Shown here: positions 25,334 through 36,302 of the stretch, in pieces
Layout: each line of letters opens with the position of its first letter
Numbering within the stretch: position 1 is the first letter of the stretch
Source: Rhexocercosporidium sp. MPI-PUGE-AT-0058
Taxonomy: Eukaryota > Ascomycota > Leotiomycetes > Helotiales
Reading direction: 5' to 3'
Length of the DNA: 64,000 bases
NCBI GenBank assembly: GCA_020746875.1
Contig: JAGTJL010000006.1
Coordinates: forward strand, 1,612,001-1,676,000
Program-made: the position numbers and the translations under genes
The notes under the pieces: generated by a model
The model's input: only the letters and a program-made list of their open reading frames with translations
What the model was told of the DNA's origin: nothing
The model's database searches: none

Positions 25334-25355
25334 GATTACACTTACGAGTGTAATC
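25334..25355 (+). promoter_or_regulatory. Perfect 9-bp stem with TACG loop in INO1 leader
   Basis: GATTACACT and AGTGTAATC are perfect reverse complements separated by TACG. If transcription starts near the TATA at 25203, the RNA would carry a 9-bp hairpin with a UACG tetraloop, a member of the stable UNCG class, though closed here by a U-A pair. As DNA it is also a dyad that could bind a dimeric regulator. No function is known to me. Confidence 0.5.
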
Positions 25356-25393
25356 ACCACCACCGTCAAAACGTTTTCCAATCTCCTCAACTC

Positions 25394-25551
25394 GTAAGCT
25401 CTCGCCTGCTTTTGTCACTTTGTCTTCGATTGTGAATGCGGATGTGTTGGGATGGAGGGGCTCGATTCACCTCGTCGTCCCTTCCTCCCTTCCTCGCTCG
25501 GCCCTCATGGTCGCCTCTTCTTCGAGCATTCACTTGCTAATTCCTTCGCAG
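25394..25551 (+). other. Possible 5' leader intron of INO1
   Basis: GTAAGC donor, TTGCTAAT branch-like sequence near 25535 and TTCGCAG acceptor. It would be a 158-nt intron in the untranslated leader, ending 238 bp before the ATG. Confidence 0.4.
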
Positions 25552-25789
25552 TTGCCATAATTCCCACGCCTCTTCTCGCTGCTCTGCGACAGGAGCGTCG
25601 GACGCCCCCCTCACCACCAGATAAATACTCTCCTTCCTGACTTCACTCTCCAAACTTCTTCTCCCAAAAACATCAGCAAACAACCCTTCCAACCCGCACT
25701 CCTACCGCAATAAAATCCATATCATACTTCTTCGCAATCCATACAACTTGCAAACCCCCCCAATCACTCAATAAATATCTTTCGACATC

Positions 25790-27570
25790 ATGGCGCCTCA
25801 CGCTGATGATTCCTCTGCCTGCAACAACAACGGCTCCTGCCCAGCACCTTCTTCTGCCAACAAGGAGCTCTTCACGGTCAACTCCCCCAACGTCGTCTAC
25901 ACTGACAATGAGATCCGTTCCAAGTACTCCTACCGCACCACTCTGATCACTGAATCTGCCGATGGCAAGTTCGTGGCTACCCCCAAGGAGACTGTCTATG
26001 ACTTCAAAGTCGACCGCAAAGTTCCCAAGACCGGTATGATGCTTGTTGGCTGGGGTGGCAATAACGGCACCACAGTCACTGCTGGTATCATTGCCAACCG
26101 CCGTAGTATTTCATGGGATACTCGTGAAGGTTCTCGTGACGCTAACTACTATGGCTCCCTCGTCATGGGTTCCACTGTCAAGCTTGGTACCAATGCTCAA
26201 ACCTCCAAGGACGTCAACATTCCCTTCCAGAATGTCCTTCCCATGGTTCACCCCAATGACCTCGTCATCGGTGGTTGGGACATCAGCGGTATGAACTTGG
26301 CTCAGGCCATGGATCGTGCTGCCGTCCTTGAGCCGACTTTGAAGGCCCAGGTCAAGAAGGAGATGGCTGAGATGACCCCTCTTCCCAGCATCTACTACCC
26401 TGACTTCATTGCTGCCAACCAAGAAGACCGCGCCGACAACATTCTTCCAGGTAGCAAGGCTTCCCTTGAGCATCTCGAGAAGATCCGCAAGGACATTCGG
26501 TATGTACTCTCTCACTTTCCCATCCGTCCTGAACATTTCCCTCAACCTCTACCTACCTTTCACATCCTGTCCCATTCGACTGCGCTGAACATCTGCTAAC
26601 TCTCAAAAAGTGATTTCAAAGCCAACAATGGACTCGAGAAAGTCATCGTTCAATGGACTGCCAACACCGAGCGTTTCGCTGAGTTGATCACCGGTGTCAA
26701 CGATACTGCCGACAACCTCATGAAGGCCATTGAGAACGGACACGAGGAGGTTGCCCCATCCACCGTCTTTGCTGTTGCCTGTATCCTCGAGGGTGCCCCC
26801 TTCATCAACGGCTCCCCACAAAACACCTTCGTCCCAGGTTGCATTGAGCTTGCTGAGCGCCACAACGCCTTCATCGGTGGTGATGACTTCAAGTCCGGCC
26901 AAACCAAGATGAAGTCTGCCTTGGTCGACTTCTTGATCAGCGCTGGTATCAAGCTCACCTCCATTGCCAGCTACAATCATCTTGGCAACAATGATGGCAA
27001 GAACCTCAGCTCACAGAAGCAATTCCGCTCCAAGGAGATCTCCAAGTCCAATGTCGTCGATGACATGGTTGAGGCCAACTCTGTTCTCTACAAACCAGGA
27101 GAACACCCAGATCACACCGTTGTCATCAAGTACATGCCAGCTGTTGGTGACAACAAGCGCGCCTTGGATGAGTACTATGCTGAGATCTTCATGGGCGGTC
27201 ACCAAACCATCTCGTACGTTCCTTCCCTCTCTCATCCGCATCATCTACTAACATCCATAGTCTCTTCAATGTCTGCGAGGACTCTCTTCTTGCTTCCCCA
27301 TTGATCATTGATCTGGTCGTCATTGCTGAGATGTTCACTCGCATCCAATGGAAGGCTGCCTCCACCGACGGTGCCACCACCAAGGAGTTCAAGAACTTCC
27401 ACAGCGTCCTCAGCGTCTTGAGCTTCATGCTTAAGGCCCCATTAACCCCACCAGGAACTCCAGTCATCAACGCTCTTGCTAAGCAACGCAGTGCCTTGGT
27501 CAACATCTTCCGTGCTTGTGTCGGTCTCGAGCCCGAGAATGACATGACTCTTGAGCATAAGTTGTTTTAG
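25790..27570 (+). CDS. INO1: Inositol-3-phosphate synthase (MIPS)
   Basis: Converts glucose-6-phosphate to 1D-myo-inositol-3-phosphate with NAD+, the committed step of inositol synthesis in the cytosol, feeding phosphatidylinositol. Three exons, 25790-26499, 26611-27213 and 27261-27570, give 540 aa, the normal eukaryotic length (about 510-555). The NAD-binding glycine-rich loop is [16 protein letters not shown] (about residues 84-99). Other signature segments are [42 protein letters not shown] and the catalytic-lysine region [14 protein letters not shown]. The context fits a highly expressed gene: a long pyrimidine-rich promoter, A/T-rich CAATAAATATC just before the start, and strong preference for C-ending codons. 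The leader carries a hairpin and the 3' flank a 20-bp palindrome. Confidence 0.98.
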
Positions 27571-27960
27571 ATTACGAGCTTGTTCGGAGCTGGTTCTTGC
27601 TGGGATCTGGTTTCTCCTTGGTTCGTCTTGATGGGTCGCGTAGTGCGTTAATGGGGATGATGGGAACTACTAGGTTCATGGGTGCGTTGCTTTCTCGACG
27701 AGTTCTACCCCACGGCGATAAGTGCCATGGATTCGTTCGTTAGATACATAAAAAAAAATGAAGCACAATTGTGCTTCAAAAACTTCTTTGTCTAGCTCGT
27801 CGATGTGATGCCCTTAACATTTTCCGCAGCTCTCCCCTCGTGTTGTAGTGGGTTGGACATAAGCGAGGATTGGTTCACTTCACATCACTTCCTTTGCAAA
27901 CCACGCTTCTCAACATGACAAAACCTTTCCAAGCTTCCATCCGCAATTCCACTATCCATA
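27571..27960. other. Short intergenic gap INO1 to OB-fold gene
   Basis: 390 bp holding the 3' untranslated region of INO1, the palindrome at 27759-27778 and the promoter of the next gene, which lies on the same strand. Confidence 0.5.
27759..27778. other. Perfect 20-bp palindrome downstream of INO1
   Basis: TGAAGCACAATTGTGCTTCA reads the same on both strands. In RNA it would form an 8-bp stem with an AAUU loop. It is preceded by a run of nine A and followed by AAAA, 189 bp after the INO1 stop codon. It may mark the 3' end of the transcript or be a protein-binding dyad. Confidence 0.6.
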
Positions 27961-29673
27961 ATGAAGGGGTCGTACCCTTCTATCCAGTCCTTCTACAAAA
28001 GGGAGATCACAACAGAGAAAGAGCCCTCCCCAGACGATTTTCCAGCCAAAGCCGGTGATGGCTTCACAGAAGAGGAACTTTCGGATGCTCTGGATCCATT
28101 GAACCGCAGGTGGAATCCGGAGCGAGGGTATGAGGAGCTGAGCATTGTTCAATTGATTCCAGGTCCTCGTGCGGTCACTTTCGTGGGAAGAATCGTCAAC
28201 CTTACCACCTTTTTCGGTCACACTCCCAAGCAACCCAAAGCAGCAGGATTCCATTCCCTGATCGTGAAGGATGATTCCGCAGCCATCTCAGTCGGTACTC
28301 TTATATCAATCCTACAATGCCCTGCTGACTTTGTCTCTCTATAGATCAAGCTGTACTTTGCACGCGACCAATACCCACTTCGGCTGGGCCAGATCCTATC
28401 CTTGGGAACAGCCTTCATCTCCGACACGTCCAAAATCGGCAGCAACATCATCAGCACCGTCGGCGTCTGCGCCAACATGTTCCCCGGTCGCGTCACCTCC
28501 GACCACATCATGATCCACACCACCGGCAGTACCGACAGCATCTGCCACGTCCCTCTCGAGTACAAGAAGAACCAACCCCTCCCCGGCCTCATGACGCTCG
28601 ATACCTGGCTCAAAGGCGGCCATGACGGCGTTGTCAACGCGAAGATCCTCGTCTGCGTCAAGAATCTCGGTGCGAGGAAGACGATCAAGAGGAAAGATGG
28701 CGCGGAGAGCGAGCTAGCTGAGGTAGGGCTCTTCGACCATACAGGCGATGTCCGCATGACGCTTTGGAACTCGCAGATTGAGTCGAGCAAGGACTGGTTG
28801 CCTGGAACTACTATCCTGCTCATCTCGAACCCGGGGTATAAAGTCCAGTTCTCGGGGAAGGGGAGCGTGGGTATCGCGCGCCAGACGATGGTTGATATCG
28901 AGCCTGACTTTCCCGATGCGGAGTGGCTGAGGAAGTATGCGGCTGGGTTGATGAAGAAGGAGGGTTTGAATGTGGTTTGGCCGGAGGGGGTGTGGGATGT
29001 GGAGGCTGCGGAGTATGGGGTTGTGAGGATGCTGTTTACGCTTGCGGAGTTAGATCGATGGTTTGTTTACTTTGCCCCTTTCTTTTGTGTTGCGTGTGGG
29101 AAATGCTTAATTTGAGAGGAGTGTGGCTAATTTGGGTGGGTGTGCTTAAAGGGTCAGATCGGATGGCAACCAGACGTTCACGGGTATGCTCAATGTCACG
29201 ATCATGGAGATGTCTCTTGTCTCGCTGCATAGGAGGAATATGCTCATGTGTGCTGAATGGTACGATTCCTTCCTTCTCCTTCCACCCCTCATCCTCTATC
29301 ACTCTCCTTCCCCCAAATGCATTTGCAAGATTTGACTAACTGACACCCTCCCCCCTCCAGCTGCGGCGTGCCAATCTACTCCAACACCCCCATAACGCCC
29401 TGCCGCAACTGCTCCAAACCCCTTACACTCTCCCTCAACCCCCGTATAATCGGTACGCTCCTCGACGAGACGGGGTCTATCTCTCCCGGAAAACTGCTCT
29501 GGAGTCCTAGGGCATGGACGCAACTTTTTGGAAGGGGAGTGGAGGAGATTGCGAAAATGACAGGAGAGGAGGTTAGGCTGTTTGAGCAGAGAGTGCTGTG
29601 GATGAGGTGTCACCTTGTGGTGGGCTGGAGTGGGGAGGTGGGGAGGTTGGGAGTTTTGGGGGTGTTGATGTGA
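27961..29673 (+). CDS. RPA1/MEIOB-like OB-fold single-strand DNA-binding protein
   Basis: Four exons, 27961-28290, 28345-29060, 29152-29259 and 29361-29673, give 488 aa. The middle region reads as two OB folds: the first with VTFVGRIVNLTTFFG and FHSLIVKDDSAAIS, the second with GLFDHTGDVRMTLWNSQI and WLPGTTILLISNPGYK, the D..G..R.TLW motif being typical of RPA70-type OB folds. The C-terminal part has Cys pairs (LMCAECCGVPIY and TPCRNCSKP) placed like the zinc ribbon inside RPA1 DBD-C, followed by LNPRIIGTLLDETGSI. RPA1 itself is longer and has an N-terminal protein-interaction OB fold that is absent here, so an RPA1 paralogue such as the meiotic MEIOB type fits better. The extreme N-terminus (YPSIQSFYKRE) resembles a non-canonical PIP box. 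The first intron uses an unusual GTCGGT donor. Confidence 0.72.
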
Positions 29674-30480
29674 GGGAGGGGGAATGAGATGATTTGTGAG
29701 AATCTGGGGAGAGAAATGTGCTGTTTTTTCCCCTGGAGCTTGCTTATTTACTGGGCATGGGGTCGTTATGATAACGGAGGATTTGGCTGGGGATTTTTGC
29801 TTTACTCGTTTAGTTACTTCTCGTCTTATGTCTGGGCATTGCTACATATGTTATCTATGTATTTTGCTAAATATACTCTACCATTACGCTAGATATTATC
29901 CAAGTTTCTGAGCTAGTGCTGTATCATTAAGAAAGCTTCTCGGCAAACAGGTAATGGAGATGAGGATGTTAGGAGTCTAAGCGAGACTGTGAGTCCGTGA
30001 GGCCAGGATGTATTGACTAGGAAACCTACCTACGAACCCCTACCCTTGGCTGTAGGAAAATTATAAATCACAGTATCATCAGTGAGTCTGAGAAGGTAGG
30101 ACATGAGGACGGGAGGGGCTGCTGTTTGTTTCACGCCCCTTCTATGGCTGCTTGGGGCTTGGTATTGACGAAGATGTGAGGAATCGAATGACGAAGCCAA
30201 GGGCAGGAAATGAATGAAGATCCGTTTAAAGTAAAGAGATCAATAGTAAGTAGCCAATAAGAGGATTTCCTATCCACTGAGGACAGCAAAAATCATTTCA
30301 GCAGATCATTGGTTCGGTTAAAGACATTCTCTATTGATCTATATTTCACCAGGATTATCATCAGCTTTCTCTTCGTGCTTCTCACCAGCTTGAGTTTAGA
30401 TTTTCTTCAATTTTCATCCGAATGAAAGAAATCTATGTAAGTCTACATGAAACTTCCCCAACTGACTACCAGCCTGCTAC
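29674..30480. other. Intergenic between convergent genes
   Basis: No coding signal. It separates the 3' ends of the OB-fold gene and the solute-binding-like gene. Confidence 0.5.
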
Positions 30481-31534
30481 CTAAACAGTCGGCCACTTAT
30501 AGTCCATCCACATCCCCAGCGTCTCATCCCATCCCCCACTCCCCACCATAACCCTCACCCACTGATCCACGAAACCCTTCCAGACCCCATCCCTCCCCAT
30601 CATATACCCCAACTCCTCAAAATTCCACGGCTCCTCGGGATTAACAACACACAACCTCCCCGGATGCAACCGAACCTGCAACTGCACCTCAATCAGATCC
30701 GAGATCATCGCATCGGCCGTCCCATCCAACACCGCTTGATACACGGCATTATTATCCTGCACCAGGACGATCGTCGCCTTCTTCAGATTCGCGACGTCGA
30801 AAGCTTGGTTGCTTCCTCCGGGGTTGACGACGACTCTCACGCCCCCTCGGTCGATGGTAGCTAAGCTTGTGAACTTCTCGGCGTCGGAACACCTGATGCA
30901 GCCTGTCTTCCCGACGCGCTGGATGGGCGTCGAGAAGAATGCTGAGCGTGCGCGCGGCAGGGTGAGGCTGACGCCGCTCATGGCTATGTCGAACTTGCTG
31001 GCCGAGAGATCGGTCGTTAGGTTCGCCCATGCTGTGGGGATGAATTGGACAGGGTGGGGGAGACCGAGGGCGTTGGAGAGGGATTGCGCGGCGGAGATGT
31101 CGGCGCCGATGTAGGTTGTGTTGATGGCGATGGTGGTGGTGGTGTTTGTGTTTGGGTTTGTGGTGGTGGTTGGGAGGGAGAAGGTGTTGGTTACGAGGTA
31201 GGTGAAGGGCTTGTAGTCGCCAGTGGTGCCGACTTTGAGGTAGCCTCTGGCGAGGATCTCGTCGAGTTTGCTGGTGAGGTTTGTGTATGATAAGGAGGGC
31301 GGAATGCTGCTGCTGGGATGGTTGTCAGTGCTGTGTTGAAATTGTACTTTTGAGTACTTTGTAAGTTGGATTGGGCTTGCTGAATGGAGTATGAATGGAG
31401 GATGGGATGACTTACGGGATCCATGGCTTACTGCCTTGCGAATATTGACTTCCAGATGCAGAAGCACTTACTCCGCAAACAATCATCTGTACGACCCCAA
31501 AGACCAGCATACAATCACTTGAGAAGTTTACCAT
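30481..31534 (-). CDS. Secreted family-3 solute-binding / cyclohexadienyl-dehydratase-like protein
   Basis: Two exons, 31416-31534 and 30481-31312, give 316 aa. The first exon encodes a hydrophobic secretion signal (MLVFGVVQMIVCGVSASA). The second carries the periplasmic-binding-protein fold of the SBP_bac_3 type: LDEILARGYLKVGTTGDYKPFTY at the start, YIGADISAAQSLSNALG, then FDIAMSGVSLTLPRARSAFFSTP, NPGGSNQAFD and DGTADAMISDLIEVQLQ. This pattern is strongest in bacterial cyclohexadienyl (arogenate/prephenate) dehydratases of the PheC group and related binding proteins. Fungi lack the ABC permease partner, so an enzyme role is more likely than transport. The intron and secretion signal show it is adapted to a fungal host. 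Bacterial origin by transfer is inference. Confidence 0.8.
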
Positions 31535-32899
31535 TTTGAGGGTATTCAGACAAAAGTGAGTCAATTGATCAACCTATGCAGTTTGATTGCAGAAAATACC
31601 CCTCAGCAACTTCCCTTCCAAAACAATAAATTTTCACAGGAAATTTCTCTATACTTATACAAAGTTGAGAGGTTGCCGAAGGATCCACACCCCACTCCTG
31701 TGTACATCAGAGATCCTTGGCTCCAAAGGCTGAAAAGCGGGGTTGGTGATCTTCTTAAGTTCTTATCCATCTTTTCCCGTGGGGCAACAGAGATTGGGGT
31801 TCAGGATCGTCTTGATACTCGGGAGGGCTTTTAATCAGTTGGCTAGATCACGGATTGAGTCGTTTTGCGGAAGTTCTCTGATCGCTTGCTCTTTTGAGAT
31901 TTAGCGGGAATGAGACTTCAACGCAGGGTCCAGCTAATTGAATACGTTAGCTAGCTATTTGTAAGAAACAAGAGTTAAAGGTCAAATTTGATAAGTTTTT
32001 TAGGTTCATGCGATTCAACGCTTAGTCTCAACGACCCGAGGAGTCTAACAAAACAACCTTTCAAAATGCTGTTGTTTTGAGGCTTTCGCTAAGCGAGACA
32101 ATGGAAGAAGCTCTCTCACGAGCAATTGACAACCTCGAAGCCGCTCTCGATTATCTTCACTAAGAAAGCGAGGCAGTAGATTTATTCAGTGACTTCGAAA
32201 AACCCACAGGGTTAGTACTCGATCTGTCGAAAGGTTTCGGAGGCCATTTACTGAATTTATGCACAATGGATCGTTCAACAGACGGAAGAACGACTCATCT
32301 TAAGGTCGAATGTGTTGCTATTGTGCTTTAGCGATCGTTCAGGGACTTCGTGTCGAGGTGAAAGGAGAAGGGTCTGGTGGAGTTAGGGCCATTAATTAGT
32401 TGGTTGAGTAGTTTTGGCGACCGACTGGCAGTGTGTAGCTCTAGCGAATCCGGCTTAAAAACGACCGCAGGTAATATGACTTAAATTACCACGAGACATA
32501 TAAGTGTACTGTATCAATGAATAAGAGTAAGGTAATGACTGGTCAATGTTCCCCGAGCCTGCCGAGAGAAATCCAAAGTCCACTAAGCAAAGGCTCGATT
32601 CGAATCTCAATCACTACATTCGTGGACTGAACAGCTCTCCAGATGGAGTTTGTCTCACTGGCGCATATATCTTTGTGGTGTAAGCAACCTGCATTTGGAG
32701 CCGTAAATCTGTGATTCGTGAGGAATGCAGGTCCCGACTGCGCCGGCTGCATCGGAGCTGCGGTTCGGTACAATGATAGTCTAAAGAAGTCGTTGAACGT
32801 TAAAAACACGACGAAGGTGAAGAAGAAACGACTTTACTAAATGTAAAGGCACGCGACCAAATAGCCCAAAAGGACTTGGATGACATCGAGAAAGCCTCG
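31535..32899. other. Intergenic, degenerate and AT-leaning
   Basis: 1.4 kb without a supported gene. Around 32100-32200 a short coding-like frame (MEEALSRAIDNLEAALDYLH) runs into a stop and is followed by protein-like but interrupted translation; it may be a relic, but no family can be named. Confidence 0.45.
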
Positions 32900-33540
32900 A
32901 TGCTTCGAAACGGAACACCTTCGACTTCCAGCTCGGAAATGTCGCTCATCACCCACCGAGGACCATGGGATGCCCATTCGCGACAGTATAAGACACTTAG
33001 ATTTCTGGAGAGTTACCTGAATACACTGGATGAAAGCAAACTGAAAAGTACACCTTGTACCACGTTCTTCTCTCCCAATGCCGTCTTTCACGATACGAAG
33101 GGCGACGTCTACCTCTCTGGTTCGCACATCTGGGCTTGGATGAAGAGACTGTTTGCGCCTTTCGAATTGGTCACGCATGAGATCGTTGAGGTTAGAGTTA
33201 TACCAGAAACTGAGGAGCGGTTCGTTGTGTATGGAGAGTTTGTGAGGCATTTTAAGTTGAGGGATGGTAGAGCGAATATTGTTTCTCCCATGTTCTCTAT
33301 TGTCACCATTGGACCTGCTGAGGTCAGGACATCTCTCCTTTCCCATTTACAGAAAACTCGACGTCCGTGGTATTTCAAGTTGAGATGGAGCTTCTGTGTA
33401 TGGATTAGTGCTGACGTACCACACAGTGCGAGGGGGGAACCGAAGGATTGCAAATACATGAAGCGAGTGTTTTCTGGGACACAGGAATCCTTTCCCAGTA
33501 TACTAAGAGCAAAGAGGAGGAACAGAAGCGACGACCTTGA
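32900..33540 (+). CDS. SnoaL/NTF2-like small protein
   Basis: Two exons, 32900-33322 and 33427-33540, give 178 aa. The fold signature is an NTF2/SnoaL-like cone: a helical lead (RFLESYLNTLDESKL), FFSPNAVFHDTKGDVYLSGSHIWAWMKRLFAPF, and strands EERFVVYGEFVRHFKL and IVSPMFSIV. The spliced end LQIHEASVFWDTGILSQY matches the last strand of this family much better than the unspliced read-through, which is open for another 80 codons but looks random; this is why the intron is accepted. The start is the first in-frame ATG. Fungal members are mostly uncharacterised and may be enzymes or binding proteins. It is convergent with the CAP gene. Confidence 0.68.
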
Positions 33541-34635
33541 GGAAATGGTAATAGAGGCGGAGGAACATTGATGGGTCACAGGAGGTTTTCTCTCCGGTTC
33601 AATAGTGCTGGGATGTGTTCGATTTGCGTGGGCAGCAGGCGTTTTAACTTCAGTTATGGAACTGGAGGGATTACTGTAGTTGGATGGCCGAGCCCAAGAA
33701 AACATGCGTGGTTTTCTTGGGTCAGATGCGATTCGCCACCTCCAGAATGATACCAAAACTGCCTGCTACAGGTTTATCACTTATTATTTCCCAATATACA
33801 GCGAATAGTTTTGTTGGCAAGCTTCTCCAAATTGTTTCACATACCTGGGGGTCTGGGGTGGTGTGATGTGAAGCCAGAACATCATCTTACACTCAACACT
33901 CATAAACTCCTCACTCACTGTTACTGACCTGGATTTCCAAAGGGACGCTGCAATTGATACTCAAGCTTTGCCTCCGTATTTGCGTAGCCAAAGTGAAAAA
34001 CAGTACCCAAAGTACAAAATCCGCTTATCTCGGCAGTCTGATTAGACCCTGTGAAATGAAGATTCTCTTTACATACGCAACGGAGAGCGGAACCACGAGA
34101 CCAATCGCAGAGCTTATTCAGTGAGAATAGCTGCTGCTGATTTTGGCATCAATTCTCGAATCATTATGATATGCACGGGTCTTCAGGCATCGAACATCCT
34201 GCACGGCAGCCACCGTTTGCACCACATATCATCTACGAAGGTAACGATTCCAGCGGGAATAGGGACATATGAATGATTGAGTGAAATTGATCACTGGGAA
34301 GACTAGCAACATCTTTATACATGGATAATTTCGAAGATCACATTTGTTAAACCAAAAAGTAACGATCCGAATTGGCTTTGGAGACCATAGCGCCCGTTGC
34401 ACAGGCTTCTTTGCATCGAGAAAGCCGGCACTTTATACCTCTCATGGGCTCATATGACCATCTCCAGTGGTATCGTCTATCATGCATACCGATAGGATGG
34501 CGCACAGGAAATTATAGTACCGCTCACATATGTCTGTCCAGGAAACGTCACTGATCAATATCAAATGTTGTGATGGAGCCATCTCCGAGAACCTAGCACC
34601 ATTTGCGAAGTAACTTCGCCGAAGTTGATGAGATT
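33541..34635. other. Intergenic with a possible gene relic
   Basis: No complete gene. At 34056 an ATG opens a 22-codon frame (MKILFTYATESGTTRPIAEL) resembling the first strand of glycosyltransferases or flavodoxins; it ends at a possible GTGAGA donor, but the sequence downstream cannot be spliced into a credible protein. Confidence 0.4.
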
Positions 34636-35760
34636 TCAGAGCAGAGTAAGGACTATCGCTGCTGCAACACCGAGCATAGCAATGAATATATTTACTTCCA
34701 ATTTTACTGTACCACCTCGTCTCAAGCCTTGAAACAATGGAGTATCTGATGACCCAGAAGCTTTCAATTTGCCCCAGAAAGGCCCAGAAGTGGATCTCGG
34801 TGCCGTTTCCGTTTTCGTAGTTTCTGCTGGAGACGAGACCTTGCTGGGAGTAGCATCTTGAATCACTGTGATCGTGATGACTACAACATCAGGCGATGTA
34901 TTGGTTGAACCAGCAGTCGCTGTGTTACCGGGGCTACTTGCAACCAGAGATGTTGTGCCTTTCGGAGAATCACTCGTCTTTGGAGGTTCACTGGAAAGTG
35001 TGCCAGTGACGCCAATCTTAGGATCTCCTGATATTTGTCGTCCTACATTTCCTTTAAATTGTCCAGCATTCACTACATTTTCAGGCGACTGGTACTGGCA
35101 TACAAAATACCATGTTGGATTACCATTTGAGAAACCTTGTATCTCTGTCTGCTTGTCAGTTTCTTGTATTTTTGTAAGACCGATGGACTCACGGCACTGC
35201 TTCTTCGCACATCCAACCTCCGATGTTTTCTTCCAGACCATTTGGGTGAAGTGCCCTGTGCCTGATCTAAATCCTGGGCTATCGAAGTTGTAGTTTACTC
35301 GCTCTAACGCCCAAGCATTTATAGCATCAAGTACTTTGCTATATCCCAAAGCGATATTCTCACCGACTCCTGGGTGACCCTAGTCAGAGAAAACCATCAA
35401 CAAGAAGCTCACCTCAGCATTAAGTGGCGTCAATGAACTTACGGGATGTCCCCATTGGCATTTACTAACCCAGTCTCTGCTCGATATTGCCTGTTGACTG
35501 CTCCATTTCAATGGGTTGGCACTATGTCGGCTCCTGAACCCGTTGTGATCGTCCACCACCTGTGTCTCGAACTGAGAGTTGTCTGCGAAGCTGGGATCTG
35601 TGGGTTCGCGGTTTTGTAACCTCGCGGGCTCGAAGACGACTAGGACTGTACATGTGTCATTCTGAGCGATTATTGGGGAGGTGCAAATATAGAGGAGTGA
35701 GAACACTTTGAGGTTAGCCCACCTCCAGCTAGAATGGGTTAGCTTGTGTGCGGGTACCAT
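34636..35760 (-). CDS. CAP/SCP/PR-1 domain protein, GPI-anchored type
   Basis: Three exons, 35443-35760, 35193-35379 and 34636-35144, give 337 aa. An N-terminal signal (ANLKVFSLLYICTSPIIA, about residues 14-31) precedes a CAP domain: VVDDHNGFRSRHSANPLKW, the Cys/His segment KCQWGHPGHPGVGENIALG, the CAP1 signature TGHFTQMVWKKTSEVGCA and the CAP2 signature WYFVCQYQSP. A Ser/Thr/Pro-rich spacer of about 120 residues follows. The protein ends in a hydrophobic tail (VNIFIAMLGVAAAIVLTLL) with nothing after it, the pattern of a GPI-attachment signal. CAP proteins are extracellular and often bind sterols or other lipids, as the yeast Pry proteins do. Anchoring to the membrane or wall is inferred from the tail. 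Confidence 0.88.
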
Positions 35761-36240
35761 GATCGGTATAAAGCGTAAGGGGGAGAAAACAGTTGATTCC
35801 GATTGTTTTGGGATGTTTGATGTTTGATATTTTCTAGCTTTAGATCGATATGCATGCGAAAGTAGCACTCGGCAGCTGTCTCGGAAGAAGCTAATATGTT
35901 GCTGGTTCGAATTGGCATCGTGAGGATTGAATCATTTGCCACCAGCTTATGAACAAAGAAGCACATTCTCCAGTCCCTGCCAGGCCAGTTGGAGTCTCAA
36001 GATGATGTATGCAAAATTTGAAGTCCTGGATTTTTAGCACTGAGCATGGTTCTCTGTAGACTTTAGTCAACCTTAATGGAGTCGAGAAGATTTATGACGT
36101 TGTGCCTAGTATGTCTTCTGTCTCGGAAGGCTCCTCGTTCGTCCTTGTCTTTATTCTAATAGCATGCTTTGGTATGATTCTTTGGTCCTCTTTCGAGAAT
36201 ATGTTTGGTCGCGAGTGCGATTAATGCAGTAGTTAAGTAA
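35761..36240. other. Intergenic
   Basis: Upstream region of the CAP gene; nothing else is recognised. Confidence 0.45.
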
Positions 36241-36302
36241 ACAAAGAGGTCCATCAATTGTCACCTAAAGACCCCTCGCAAGGCAAGTCCCATGCAAGTC
36301 CC

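Larger units (their letters stand above)
20928..25789. other. Long intergenic region between divergent LIM and INO1 genes
   Basis: 4.9 kb with no convincing gene. Frames of 80-200 codons occur but are short, overlap on both strands and resemble no family. One 85-codon frame on the minus strand (23948-24205) is the most protein-like, but no splice extension was found. The right end holds the INO1 promoter and leader with long CT-rich tracts, a TATATA at about 25203 and a probable leader intron. Short tandem repeats occur at 21813-21834 and 24851-24887. Confidence 0.5.

Noticed and set aside
24629..25397. Frames of 100-207 codons upstream of INO1
   Set aside because: They lie in pyrimidine-rich promoter DNA and translate the CCAT and CAAATC repeats; better explained as INO1 promoter and leader.
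33323..33571. Read-through end of the SnoaL-like gene
   Set aside because: Splicing at 33323-33426 gives a family-like last strand (LQIHEASVFWDTG), whereas the unspliced frame does not resemble the family.
35901..35915. GGTTCGAATT as a possible tRNA B box
   Set aside because: No anticodon arm or D arm can be formed around it.
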